Assembly (NCBI GenBank): GCA_027484165.1
Contig: JAIXWH010000150.1
Location: 1-64,000, forward strand
Origin: Chitinophagaceae bacterium
Lineage (GTDB): Bacteria; Bacteroidota; Bacteroidia; Chitinophagales; Chitinophagaceae
Length of the DNA: 64,000 nucleotides
Reading direction: 5' to 3'
Of this stretch, positions 30,440 through 41,209 are shown one piece after another (the stretch's first letter is position 1; every line of letters starts with the position of its first letter). Below the pieces are notes generated by a model. It was not told the DNA's origin and did no database searches. It worked only from the letters and a program-made list of their open reading frames with translations. Both the position numbers and the translations under genes were made by a program.

Positions 30440-32572
30440 TCAATTGAGCATTAAAATTATTTTTTGTCCTTTACTAAAATTTGTTCCTGCTGGTAAACTT
30501 TGTGATACTACTTTACCTCTTCCGGTTACAACTGCAACCAATCCCTTGTTTTCCAATAAATACAAAGCATCTTTTAATCCCATACCTTTTAACTCTGGAA
30601 TTACCGACTGCATGATTAACGAGTCTGATGGAGCAATCAAATGTGCATTTTTATTTTTAACACTAGCTGTTCTCCAAACACCTGATGATAATGAATCTTG
30701 AAATGAAATATTAGTTCCTGAAAAAATAGTTTGTAAATCTGTCTTCATTCCAAAATAATTATAAACAGAAGAATCAAGTGGAAGGGGTTTGTTTTTCGAC
30801 TTCGTTAAAAATCTTCTGTAGATATGATCGCTTATTTTTTTAAATACCGTACCAGCAACATCAGCACCATAATATTTTTTTGATTTATTGTTGTTTTGAA
30901 TTACAACAGCCATTGAGTAAACGGGCTTATCTGAAGGAAAATAACCTATAAATGATGATTGATAGATTTTGTTGCCTTTATTATAACCGTTGTTATTAAG
31001 TGCCGATACTGCTGTGCCTGTTTTTCCTGAAATAGTATAAGCACTATCAAATAATACCCGGTGACCTGTACCATGTGCACTATCTACAACTGCACTAAGG
31101 CATTCTTTTGCTTGGGCAATTGTTTCGAGGCTGCATATTTTATCAACCAAAACCTCAGGATAAAACTTTTTCACTTCTATTCCTAATTCTTTTACTGAAT
31201 TAACCAAATACGGCTTCATCATTTTGCCATTATTAGCCACTGCATTATAAAGCATCAGCATATGCAATGGGGTAACTAGTTCTTCATAACCATGAGCCAT
31301 AAACGGAATGGTTGTCTTTCCCCAACTTTTACCGTTTGGATTTTTAATGGTGGGTTTGCCTGAGGTGGCAACAACATCTATCCCTGTCATCTTATTTAAT
31401 CTGAAACGATCCAAATGACTCCACCATTTCATTGGATCATTTTGATAATAATCATTAGCTAATTTTGCAAATGCAACATTGCTACTTCTCGTAAAGGCAT
31501 CCTTAACGGTTATAGTCCCAGTTCCTAAATGAGAATCTTTTATCCTCAAACCATAAAAATATTTCACTCCTCCTTCGCAATCTACCGGAGTATTGATAGT
31601 AACATACTTATCTTCTAGTAAACTTAACAATGTCACGAGCTTAAAAATTGAGCCAGGCTCTGTAGCTTTTGCAATTCCGTAATTCAAATCCTCTGTAAAG
31701 GGCTCATCTTCTGCATCTGTTTTTTTACCTAAGTTTGCAATTGCTTTTATTTTTCCTGTTGCAGTTTCCATCACAATTACAGTTCCATGCTGAGAGTTAT
31801 TACCCACCAACATATTCATCAATTCCGTTTCTGCAACATCCTGCATGTAAGTATCCAAAGTAGTAACAATGTCTTTGCCATTAATTGGGTCAACTTCTGC
31901 CCCTTCAACTGGCATGTAAGTTCCCGCAGTATATCTCATCAAACGTTGGCCTGAAGTACCACGAAGCAAGCTGTCGTAAGTTTTTTCAAGACCAACGTTT
32001 TTTGAAGAATCCTTTCGGGAAAGTCCAATAGTTCTATTGGCTAATAATACATAGGGATTAATTCTTTTATCACGAAGATCATATATAAAACCACTTTTGT
32101 TCCTTCCTAATCTCACTAAAGGGAACATGCGTAACTCTCTGAGCTCCTCAAATGAAATTTTTCTCTTCAACAAATAATAACGCTCTACATTTTTGTAGGC
32201 TAATTCAAGCTGACTCTTGTAATCTTCCTTTGTTTTATCCTGAAACAAGTTTGATAAACATAAACTCAAAGAATCTACATTGTCTTTAAATCTGAATCCA
32301 CCCTTTTCTCTCAATCCATCTGCACCAAAATCGACATAGATATCATAAATAGGAACTGATGTGCTTAAAATATTTCCATCTTCACTATAGATGGTACCTC
32401 TCTCCGCATTGATAGGTATATATTTCAAATGAAGACTATCGCCTAAAGTTTTCCAGTGCTTGCCTTCAAGTTGCTGGATATAGAAAGCCTTTCCCAAAAC
32501 AATTAATCCGAGGAATATTGTGCCAAGGAAGCACAAATAAACTCTCCATAATATGTCTTTTTTTATTTCCAA
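30440..32572 (-). CDS. ftsI: Penicillin-binding protein (FtsI/PBP2-3 class) with a C-terminal PASTA domain
   Basis: 710 aa; GSIFKLVTLL (SxxK), RSSNVAFAK (SxN), SGKTGTA (KTG), C-terminal PASTA-like VIPELKGMGLKDALYLLENKGL. Confidence 0.93.
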   Translation of the reverse strand: MEIKKDILWRVYLCFLGTIFLGLIVLGKAFYIQQLEGKHWKTLGDSLHLKYIPINAERGTIYSEDGNILSTSVPIYDIYVDFGADGLREKGGFRFKDNVDSLSLCLSNLFQDKTKEDYKSQLELAYKNVERYYLLKRKISFEELRELRMFPLVRLGRNKSGFIYDLRDKRINPYVLLANRTIGLSRKDSSKNVGLEKTYDSLLRGTSGQRLMRYTAGTYMPVEGAEVDPINGKDIVTTLDTYMQDVAETELMNMLVGNNSQHGTVIVMETATGKIKAIANLGKKTDAEDEPFTEDLNYGIAKATEPGSIFKLVTLLSLLEDKYVTINTPVDCEGGVKYFYGLRIKDSHLGTGTITVKDAFTRSSNVAFAKLANDYYQNDPMKWWSHLDRFRLNKMTGIDVVATSGKPTIKNPNGKSWGKTTIPFMAHGYEELVTPLHMLMLYNAVANNGKMMKPYLVNSVKELGIEVKKFYPEVLVDKICSLETIAQAKECLSAVVDSAHGTGHRVLFDSAYTISGKTGTAVSALNNNGYNKGNKIYQSSFIGYFPSDKPVYSMAVVIQNNNKSKKYYGADVAGTVFKKISDHIYRRFLTKSKNKPLPLDSSVYNYFGMKTDLQTIFSGTNISFQDSLSSGVWRTASVKNKNAHLIAPSDSLIMQSVIPELKGMGLKDALYLLENKGLVAVVTGRGKVVSQSLPAGTNFSKGQKIILMLN

Positions 32573-32593
32573 AACGCTGGATTTACTTTTTTA

Positions 32594-32917
32594 TTAATTT
32601 TTTATCGAATCTTCTGCTACAATAATCATTGGTGGCTCTTTTAATTCTTTTAACCCCAATGGCTCAACAGCTCTTACAATCTCACTTGGTTTACTTCTGA
32701 ATATTACTTCACTCTTTATTGTCTTGTATTCAAACTCAAGTTCTTTTACATTTTTTTCTATCGTTGTTGTTTTCATCACCAACTTATCTGAATAATGACC
32801 ATTAAAAATGTAAGCGATTGCCAATAAGGATAAAAAGAGAATGAAAGGGATATTACCAACTATCGACTGATAGTTAAACAACACTTTCTTTTCTGTATTA
32901 TTCTTAACTTTTTCCAA
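32594..32917 (-). CDS. FtsL-like small membrane division protein
   Basis: 107 aa with one TM and coiled-coil-like segment, between rsmH and ftsI. Confidence 0.7.
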   Translation of the reverse strand: MEKVKNNTEKKVLFNYQSIVGNIPFILFLSLLAIAYIFNGHYSDKLVMKTTTIEKNVKELEFEYKTIKSEVIFRSKPSEIVRAVEPLGLKELKEPPMIIVAEDSIKN

Positions 32918-32927
32918 TTTTATTTTT

Positions 32928-33887
32928 TTATTTCTTTTCTGCTACTCTCAATTTTGCACTTCGTGACCTTGAGTTTCTTTTTAATTCTTCATCACTTGCC
33001 ATAATTGGCTTTTTCGAAACTACTACTAACGGGCTCTCAGGTCTTGTTCCAAAAACATCATCCACCTCCACTTCTTCCATTGATCCCGTTTTAAAAAAAT
33101 TCTTTACTATTCTGTCTTCAAGAGAATGGAAAGTTATTACTGCTGTCCTTCCTCCTGGTTTTAATATCTCTGTTGTTTGTTCAAGCATTTCTTTTAGTGC
33201 TTCAATCTCATCGTTCACTTCTATTCTTAACGCCTGAAATACTTTTGCAAAGTATTTATTGGGATTCCCTTTTACTATTTGATTGATCGATTGCTTAAAC
33301 TGACTGATTGTTTTGATGGGCGAAACATTTCTGTTTGCAACAATTGTTTTAGCCAAAGTTTTCGCATTCGACACTTCACCATACTTTTCAAAAATCAATT
33401 GCATCTGTTTCTCACTGTAGGTTTCAAGAATATGAGCTGCTGTCAATGTTTGTCTATGATCCATTCTCATATCCAAATCAGCATCAAATCTTATCGAAAA
33501 CCCTCTTTCTGCTTCGTCGAACTGATGACTAGAAACTCCTAAATCAGCTAAGATGCCATCAACATGAGTGATTTTATTTACTCTTAAAAACTTTTTCAGA
33601 TGTCTGAAATTTTGTTGAATAAAATGAATACGCTCATCATTGGGAACATTTCTCATTGCATCTGAGTCCTGATCAAAAACATATAGTTTACCGTTAGTAC
33701 CTAAATGTTTAAGAATTTCTTTACTATGTCCGCCTCCACCAAAAGTGCAGTCTACATATACGCCATCAGGCGAAATTTTCAATGCTTCTATACATTCATG
33801 AAGCATGACAGGAATATGATAATCATTTGTCGATTCCGCTGAAGAAATGGTGTCAATTACTTTGTTTTGTTTTGACATCATAATCAA
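32928..33887 (-). CDS. rsmH: 16S rRNA (cytosine(1402)-N(4))-methyltransferase
   Basis: HIPVMLHECIEAL, DCTFGGGGHS, ILADLGVSSHQFDEAERGFS. Confidence 0.97.
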   Translation of the reverse strand: MIMMSKQNKVIDTISSAESTNDYHIPVMLHECIEALKISPDGVYVDCTFGGGGHSKEILKHLGTNGKLYVFDQDSDAMRNVPNDERIHFIQQNFRHLKKFLRVNKITHVDGILADLGVSSHQFDEAERGFSIRFDADLDMRMDHRQTLTAAHILETYSEKQMQLIFEKYGEVSNAKTLAKTIVANRNVSPIKTISQFKQSINQIVKGNPNKYFAKVFQALRIEVNDEIEALKEMLEQTTEILKPGGRTAVITFHSLEDRIVKNFFKTGSMEEVEVDDVFGTRPESPLVVVSKKPIMASDEELKRNSRSRSAKLRVAEKK

Positions 33888-34351
33888 TTGTTCGACTTAT
33901 CATTTTTCTTATTCATGACTTCATTTGCCAAATTGCTAAATGTCTCTGGTGACATTGAGTCAAAGAACTGTTGGTATTTTATTTTATCCCAGATTTCTAT
34001 TTTATTCAAGGCCGACACCAATACAATATCCTTTCCAATCCCTGCATATTCCATTAAATTTTTGGGTAACAACAATCGACCGGCGCTGTCAAATTCAATT
34101 TGTGTGGCACCATTTAAAAAGTAACGTCTAAACTCTCTAACTTTAGGATCGAAATCGTTAAGTTGGCTGATCTCATTAAAAAGAGGTTCCCAACTTTGGA
34201 TGGGGTATAGGGTGAGGCATTTTTCAAAACCCCTGTTTAATATAAAAGATGCACCTTCAGCCTCAGGGAGTTGTTTTTTAAACCCTGATGGTAAAAGGAA
34301 ACGTCCTTTTGTATCAACCGTAGATTCATATTCGCCTATGAAACTGATCAT
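33884..34351 (-). CDS. mraZ: Division/cell wall cluster transcriptional regulator MraZ
   Basis: FIGEYESTVDTKGRFLLPSGFKKQL; second repeat EFDSAGRLLLPKNL. Confidence 0.96.
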   Translation of the reverse strand: MISFIGEYESTVDTKGRFLLPSGFKKQLPEAEGASFILNRGFEKCLTLYPIQSWEPLFNEISQLNDFDPKVREFRRYFLNGATQIEFDSAGRLLLPKNLMEYAGIGKDIVLVSALNKIEIWDKIKYQQFFDSMSPETFSNLANEVMNKKNDKSNN

Positions 34352-34382
34352 TTTGGGATTTTGAGTTAATTGTTACTAATAA

Positions 34383-34412
34383 TCGACACAAATTAACACA
34401 AATTCCCACTTT
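34383..34412 (-). promoter_or_regulatory. Candidate MraZ-binding decamer repeats
   Basis: mraZ-sense AAAGTGGGAA-TTTGTGTTAA-TTTGTGTCGA: three contiguous decamers with GTG[G/T] cores spaced 10 bp, ~30-60 bp upstream of mraZ ATG. Confidence 0.6.
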
Positions 34413-34437
34413 CTAACATCATTTATATAAAAGATTT

Positions 34438-34542
34438 TTATCCACAATGAGTAAAACCCCGTAATAACGTAGGTTTTTCACTCAAAAATCGATGTTTTTC
34501 AACTCTCTAATGTGAACAAATGTGAATAAATGTGGATAAGTG
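34438..34542. promoter_or_regulatory. DnaA-box-like cluster
   Basis: TTATCCACA (34438-34446); on opposite strand TGTGGATAA (34531-34539), TGTGAATAA (34521-34529), TGTGAACAA (34511-34519). Confidence 0.5.
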
Positions 34543-34546
34543 AAAT

Positions 34547-35872
34547 CTAGCCTAGTAATGGCAGTGTGATAACAAACGTGGAACCCTTTCCCAGTGCGCT
34601 TTCGGCCTTTATTTTACCTCTCTGGGCTTCTACCATGGTTTTGACATAGCCTAAGCCCAAACCAAAGCCTTTTACATTATGAATATTTCCAGTATGAGCG
34701 CGATAGAACTTTTCAAATATTCTGCCGAGTGTTTCTTTGTTCATTCCAATGCCATTGTCTTTTATGCTTATGATCAGTTCCTTCCCTCTGTTTTCTGTAG
34801 TTACTTTGATCACCAAACCCTCTGGATTTGAGTACTTGATAGCATTATCTAATAAATTTCCGATGAGATTCACAAAATGGACTTCATCAGCCATAACAGC
34901 ATCATTTGCTGCAAAGTATTCTTCAATTATTTGACCTTGTTTTTCCTCTAACTGCAGCTTGATATTATCAATCGATTTTTTTATTAAATCGTGTGCAGAT
35001 GATTCTTTGATATTTAATTCAATTTCTTTCTTATCCAACAATGATGCCTGAAGAATCACTTCCACCTGCTTATTCATTCTAATGTTTTCTTCCTTGATGA
35101 TATTGGTGAAATAGGCTGATTTTTCTCGATCTCCAATTACTTTTTCATTTCTCAAAGCATCTACTGCCAATGAGATGGTAGCAATCGGTGTTTTAAACTC
35201 ATGTGTCATGTTATTGATGAAATCTGATTTGATTTCACTCAACTTTTTTTGTCTGATTAAGGTTCTGATGGTAAGAAAAAATGCGGTAATAATGATTAAT
35301 GTAAAAAGTGCTGTTCCAATGATGTACCAGAATATTTCTTTATAAATAATTTGTTCCTGATTAGGCACTATGATAACTAGAAACTCTTCCTTGGTTAAAT
35401 TCTCGTAATCAGATCCTGGCGTGGATTCGAGAGGAATTACGAAGTTGGTATTATGTGTAGAATCCAGAAAATACTTCATGAAATTATCACTCTGTATCTG
35501 ATTGCCATTAATACTGTTATCGGAAACTGCAAACTCAAAATAAATACCTTCCAAAAAATGTTTGTTCATTGATTTCCTGATGATTGCATTGATTTCATCT
35601 TTTGAATATCTTTCAATCACAGACGGCCTTAGAACTTTCATCTTTAAATGATTATCATTGAATAAATTTTTATTTGGCTTGTTCAACGATAATAGTCGGT
35701 TGTAATCTTCCATCAAACTTTCTGCAGCTTCTGTAGAGGCAACAAAAATATTTTCACGTAATTGCTTTTGTTTAGTCTCAATTGCAGTAGAAAGCCATAA
35801 TGCCTGAAAATAAATTAACCCCAATAGAGAGAGAGAGATGAGCACTGCTATGACAGGAAAAATTCTCTTCAT
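34547..35872 (-). CDS. Sensor histidine kinase
   Basis: Two TMs; H-box MTHEFKTPIATIS; N/G boxes NLLDNAIKYS, DNGIGM, GFGLGLGYV. Confidence 0.93.
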   Translation of the reverse strand: MKRIFPVIAVLISLSLLGLIYFQALWLSTAIETKQKQLRENIFVASTEAAESLMEDYNRLLSLNKPNKNLFNDNHLKMKVLRPSVIERYSKDEINAIIRKSMNKHFLEGIYFEFAVSDNSINGNQIQSDNFMKYFLDSTHNTNFVIPLESTPGSDYENLTKEEFLVIIVPNQEQIIYKEIFWYIIGTALFTLIIITAFFLTIRTLIRQKKLSEIKSDFINNMTHEFKTPIATISLAVDALRNEKVIGDREKSAYFTNIIKEENIRMNKQVEVILQASLLDKKEIELNIKESSAHDLIKKSIDNIKLQLEEKQGQIIEEYFAANDAVMADEVHFVNLIGNLLDNAIKYSNPEGLVIKVTTENRGKELIISIKDNGIGMNKETLGRIFEKFYRAHTGNIHNVKGFGLGLGYVKTMVEAQRGKIKAESALGKGSTFVITLPLLG

Positions 35873-36022
35873 TCAAGATTCGTTTTTCTTTTAGTATTAC
35901 AAATGTAAACAACAAAAACCATTGCCTGATATCTGATTTATTAAAGAACGAATATTTAACTTTTCTAAATAATAAAAAAGATCGCTCAATTGAAATCTAT
36001 CAATTTATGAGTATTTTAGAAT

Positions 36023-36574
36023 ATGAATTCACTTCAATCCAACAGCTTTTTGATTGCAGACCCCTTCTTAAAAGACAAGAGTTTCGTTCGGTCTGTAGTT
36101 TATTTGTGTTTACATAATCAGGAAGGTAGTTTTGGATTCACTATCAATAAAAAAGCTGATTACTTTTTGGAAGATTTAATGGCAGACTTCGACTCTTTAA
36201 GCATACCTGTTTATGCTGGCGGACCCGTAGGAACTGATACCATTCATTTTTTACACCAGTTACCTCATCTTATACCCGACAGTCAAAAGATGAATGATAA
36301 TCTTTTCTGGGGCGGTGATTTTGATTGTGTGAAAGAATTGATCACAGCAAAAAAAATAGACTTATCGAAAATAAAATTCTTTATAGGTTATAGCGGATGG
36401 TCGGCCGGACAATTAGCTAATGAAATAGAAGAAAAAAGTTGGTTAACTTCGTATGCCGATAATGATATCATCTTTAATTCTGCTGATGAAAATATTTGGA
36501 AAAAAAGTATAAAATTACTCGGACCGGAATTCATTGAATTGATTAACTATCCAATAGATCCCGAATTAAATTAA
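36023..36574 (+). CDS. YqgE/AlgH family protein
   Basis: FVRSVVYLCLHNQEGSFGFTINK, GGPVGTDTIHFLH, FIGYSGWSAGQLANEI. Confidence 0.93.
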   Translation: MNSLQSNSFLIADPFLKDKSFVRSVVYLCLHNQEGSFGFTINKKADYFLEDLMADFDSLSIPVYAGGPVGTDTIHFLHQLPHLIPDSQKMNDNLFWGGDFDCVKELITAKKIDLSKIKFFIGYSGWSAGQLANEIEEKSWLTSYADNDIIFNSADENIWKKSIKLLGPEFIELINYPIDPELN

Positions 36575-36591
36575 CCAATTAAATTATTCTT

Positions 36592-37551
36592 TTGCTGTTT
36601 CAAATCATTAAGATACCAGCCAGATTTGCCTTGCGAATTTTTTGCAGAAAGATTATTGTAAACAATAAAAATATTTTAGCACAAGAAGGCCCCTTGCTTA
36701 TCGCATCCAATCACCCTAATTCTTTTTTAGATGCCATTATCCTTGCTTGTTTGTTTAAAAAACCTATATACTCATTAGCAAGAGGAGATTCATTCAAAAA
36801 CAAATGGATTACCAAAATTTTATTGGGACTAAATATTCTTCCAGTTTACAGATTGAGTGAAGGTGCAGAAAACTTAAACAGCAATTATGACACCTTTTCA
36901 AAATGCAGAGAAATCTTTAAAAAGAAAGGTATTGTTTTAATTTTCAGCGAAGGGCTTTGTATTAACGAATGGAAATTACGTCCACTCAAAAAAGGCACAG
37001 CCCGCTTGGCTTTCAGCAGCTGGGAAGAAGGAATCGACTTGACCATTTTGCCAGCAGGAATCAACTATCATTCTTTTACCTCATTTGGAAAAAATGTTCA
37101 CATCAATTTTGGCGAACCCTTTTACTGGAAGGACTTTGACAATAAAAAAATCGATGGTGCCGTAGTAAATGAATTCAATCAAAAACTAAAAAGCGATTTG
37201 ATTAAACTAGTAGATCATTTTGAAAAAGACGACATGGATTCGTTGAAAAATAAATATAGTGTTCAACACGCTTCACTAAAAAAAGCAATCCTCTATTTCC
37301 CATTCATTTTAGGAAAGTGGCTGCATGCTCCTTTATATGTTCCCATTCAAAAATGGAGTTGGAAAACGGTTGGCAAGCATGATCATTATGATTCTGTATT
37401 AGTAGGTTTATTATTTTTACTCTACCCAATTTATTTATCCTTAATTGCTTTATTGATTTATCTTTTTGTCGGCAATGTCTTTTGGATGATTCCATTTGCA
37501 TTATTGCCTTTTCTCGCGTGGAGTTTTGTGCAGCTCAAAAAAGATTTTTAA
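36592..37551 (+). CDS. 1-acyl-sn-glycerol-3-phosphate acyltransferase-like protein
   Basis: ASNHPNSFLDA (HX4D-like), FSEGLC; C-terminal TM segments. Confidence 0.85.
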   Translation: MLFQIIKIPARFALRIFCRKIIVNNKNILAQEGPLLIASNHPNSFLDAIILACLFKKPIYSLARGDSFKNKWITKILLGLNILPVYRLSEGAENLNSNYDTFSKCREIFKKKGIVLIFSEGLCINEWKLRPLKKGTARLAFSSWEEGIDLTILPAGINYHSFTSFGKNVHINFGEPFYWKDFDNKKIDGAVVNEFNQKLKSDLIKLVDHFEKDDMDSLKNKYSVQHASLKKAILYFPFILGKWLHAPLYVPIQKWSWKTVGKHDHYDSVLVGLLFLLYPIYLSLIALLIYLFVGNVFWMIPFALLPFLAWSFVQLKKDF

Positions 37552-37561
37552 GTTTAAAAAA

Positions 37562-37783
37562 ATGAAACCGGATAAAGAAACTCAAGAAAAATGGCTACAT
37601 GATCCCAAAAACTGGAAATGGAATTTCTTTTATTACAATAAAGAAGACCGAAGAATTTTTCCTCCAAAGAAAAATCCAGCCTTGGGCTGGACTGTAAATT
37701 TTGCTAACAAAAATTCTTTGCTGGTTTTTTTATTATGGATAGCTATTACAATTGCTTTGATTAAACTGATTCGAATAGCTTAA
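37562..37783 (+). CDS. DUF5808-like small membrane protein
   Basis: DPKNWKWNFFYYNKEDRRIFPPKKNPALGWTVNFAN plus one TM; ATG 37562 used rather than ORF start 37496. Confidence 0.65.
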   Translation: MKPDKETQEKWLHDPKNWKWNFFYYNKEDRRIFPPKKNPALGWTVNFANKNSLLVFLLWIAITIALIKLIRIA

Positions 37784-37825
37784 TCAACATAAAATCGAAA
37801 TTTATTTTAATTATCCTTGCAAATG

Positions 37826-37853
37826 AAAAAATCCCGCAACAGCGGGATTTTTT
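37826..37853. terminator. Rho-independent terminator (atpC 3' end)
   Basis: aaaaaatcccgc-aaca-gcgggatttttt. Confidence 0.85.
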
Positions 37854-37871
37854 GAAGAATTTATTTTAAAA

Positions 37872-38123
37872 TTATTTTTGAATTGCTCCTTCAACCAATA
37901 CAGTTGCTTGATTATTTAATACTTCAACAAAGCCACTTTGTATGGTGTACAATGAACTAGCATTTTTATCTTTAAGTATTTTTAGGGTTCCCGATTTTAA
38001 TGCGCTTACCAGTGGAGCATGCTTGTCTAATACTTCAAACAAACCGTTTATACCTGGTAACTGTACCCCATAAACGTCGCCACTGAAAATTTTTTGTTCG
38101 GGTGTGAGTATTTCTAATTTCAT
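37872..38123 (-). CDS. atpC: F1 ATP synthase epsilon subunit
   Basis: MKLEILTPEQKIFSGDVYGVQLPGINGLFEVLDKHAPLVSAL; start at 38123. Confidence 0.93.
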   Translation of the reverse strand: MKLEILTPEQKIFSGDVYGVQLPGINGLFEVLDKHAPLVSALKSGTLKILKDKNASSLYTIQSGFVEVLNNQATVLVEGAIQK

Positions 38124-38206
38124 AATCAATTTGGTGATTTGAAGATTTGGACATTTGAAGAATAAATAACTATTCAACTAATGAACCAATCAACCTTTAA
38201 ACAAAA

Positions 38207-39721
<1,515 letters not shown>

Positions 39722-39815
39722 TTAGAATTGAGGTATTTATTTTGGGCGCAAAGGTAAGGGATGAGGGATATAATTAAAAATCGAAATCCCCTTTTTTATG
39801 TAAAAACAGAAGTTT

Positions 39816-40706
39816 TTATGCCCTATCGGCTGTCTTATTCATTCTATTGGCTATATAAACCCCAAAAAGTATGATAGACAAGCTCATGATTTGCTCAAAT
39901 CCCACTTTTTCATCATAAAAAAAGCCCCAAAAAATAGCAACAAAGGGAATGCCATAAGTAACCATAGAAGAAAATATCGCACCTGCTCTTTTGATTAAAA
40001 TATAAAACAAGATGTTGGCTACTGAAGTGCCGACAATACCCAATATCGCAGCAGATCCTGATGACATTAAAACTTCTTTGTCATTGAAATCAAGTCCGAA
40101 ATAACCTGAAAAATACAATACTACAAATGCTGGAATTGCATTTAAAGTCAAAGCCATTGAAACAATTTGCAAAGATGGAATTCCATTCAAATAACGATGT
40201 ACGAGATTTACATTTAAACCGTAAAAAAAAGTAGCGATGATTACAAAAGATAAATAACCCCAATTATTGCCCAATGATGGGTTGGGTTGAGAAAGAAACA
40301 TCAAAATACTACCGGAAAAGGCAACTAGAATTCCTATTATTTTATTTGTGGAAGTTTTAGAATGGAAAAATAGAGCTCCGGTAACAATCACAAAAATGGG
40401 TGTCAATGAATTTAAGGCGCCGGCAACTGCACTATCTATTTGCTGTTCGGCAATACAAAATAAATATGCCGGCAACAGACTCCCTAAAGTGCCTGATAAA
40501 AAAACTAAGATAATTTTGTTTGAAGGAATTTTTCTGAAACTTTGAATTGCCATCGGCAATAAAATCAAACCCGACAATACAATCCTCAATGAAGCCACTT
40601 GAAAGGCAGTAAGTTTTACCAAGCCTTCTTTCATTAAAACAAAACTGCTACCCCAAATAAAAGAAAGCATCACAAACAAAAACCAATTCCCAAATTTATT
40701 TCCCAT
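39816..40706 (-). CDS. EamA/DMT-family transporter
   Basis: Ten-TM pattern; FIWGSSFVLMKEGL and second EamA repeat. Confidence 0.9.
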   Translation of the reverse strand: MGNKFGNWFLFVMLSFIWGSSFVLMKEGLVKLTAFQVASLRIVLSGLILLPMAIQSFRKIPSNKIILVFLSGTLGSLLPAYLFCIAEQQIDSAVAGALNSLTPIFVIVTGALFFHSKTSTNKIIGILVAFSGSILMFLSQPNPSLGNNWGYLSFVIIATFFYGLNVNLVHRYLNGIPSLQIVSMALTLNAIPAFVVLYFSGYFGLDFNDKEVLMSSGSAAILGIVGTSVANILFYILIKRAGAIFSSMVTYGIPFVAIFWGFFYDEKVGFEQIMSLSIILFGVYIANRMNKTADRA

Positions 40707-40828
40707 CTTAAGATTTAAGTCACAAATTTGGGTGATTTAAAGTGAACTTTTGAATTTATTATTCAGCTTAATTTTGAAAAATTAAGGTATCTTTTGACTT
40801 CTATTTTTCAATCTAACTTTTTTAAAAA

Positions 40829-41203
40829 ATGAAAATCATCAAAGAATTTAAACAATTCATAGCAAAAGGCAACATTGTTGAGCTGGCGGTTGCAGTAATC
40901 ATTGGTGCTGCTTTTGGCAACATTATATCCTCTTTGGTTGACGATATCATCACACCTTTATTGCTATCTCCGGCACTTAATGCTGCAGGAGTAAGTGAAA
41001 TTGAGAAATTAACCTGGGGCATAGTGAAGTATGGCAATTTCCTTAGCGCCATCATTAAATTTCTCACCGTTGCATCTGTACTTTTCATTGTAGTGAAAAT
41101 GATGACAAGATTTCAAAAGAAGCAAGAAATCAATAATGTGGAGCCTTCTTCAACCGATCAATTGCTGAAGGAGATTAGAGATGTTTTGAAAAGTAAAAAT
41201 TAA
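40829..41203 (+). CDS. mscL: Large-conductance mechanosensitive channel
   Basis: IKEFKQFIAKGNIVELAVAVIIGAAFGNIISSLVDDIITPLL. Confidence 0.96.
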   Translation: MKIIKEFKQFIAKGNIVELAVAVIIGAAFGNIISSLVDDIITPLLLSPALNAAGVSEIEKLTWGIVKYGNFLSAIIKFLTVASVLFIVVKMMTRFQKKQEINNVEPSSTDQLLKEIRDVLKSKN

Positions 41204-41209
41204 AAAATA

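Noticed and set aside
34438-34542. Calling the DnaA-box region oriC outright
   Set aside because: No dnaA/dnaN/gidA-type neighbours and no skew data available; a DnaA- or MraZ-regulated promoter is equally possible.
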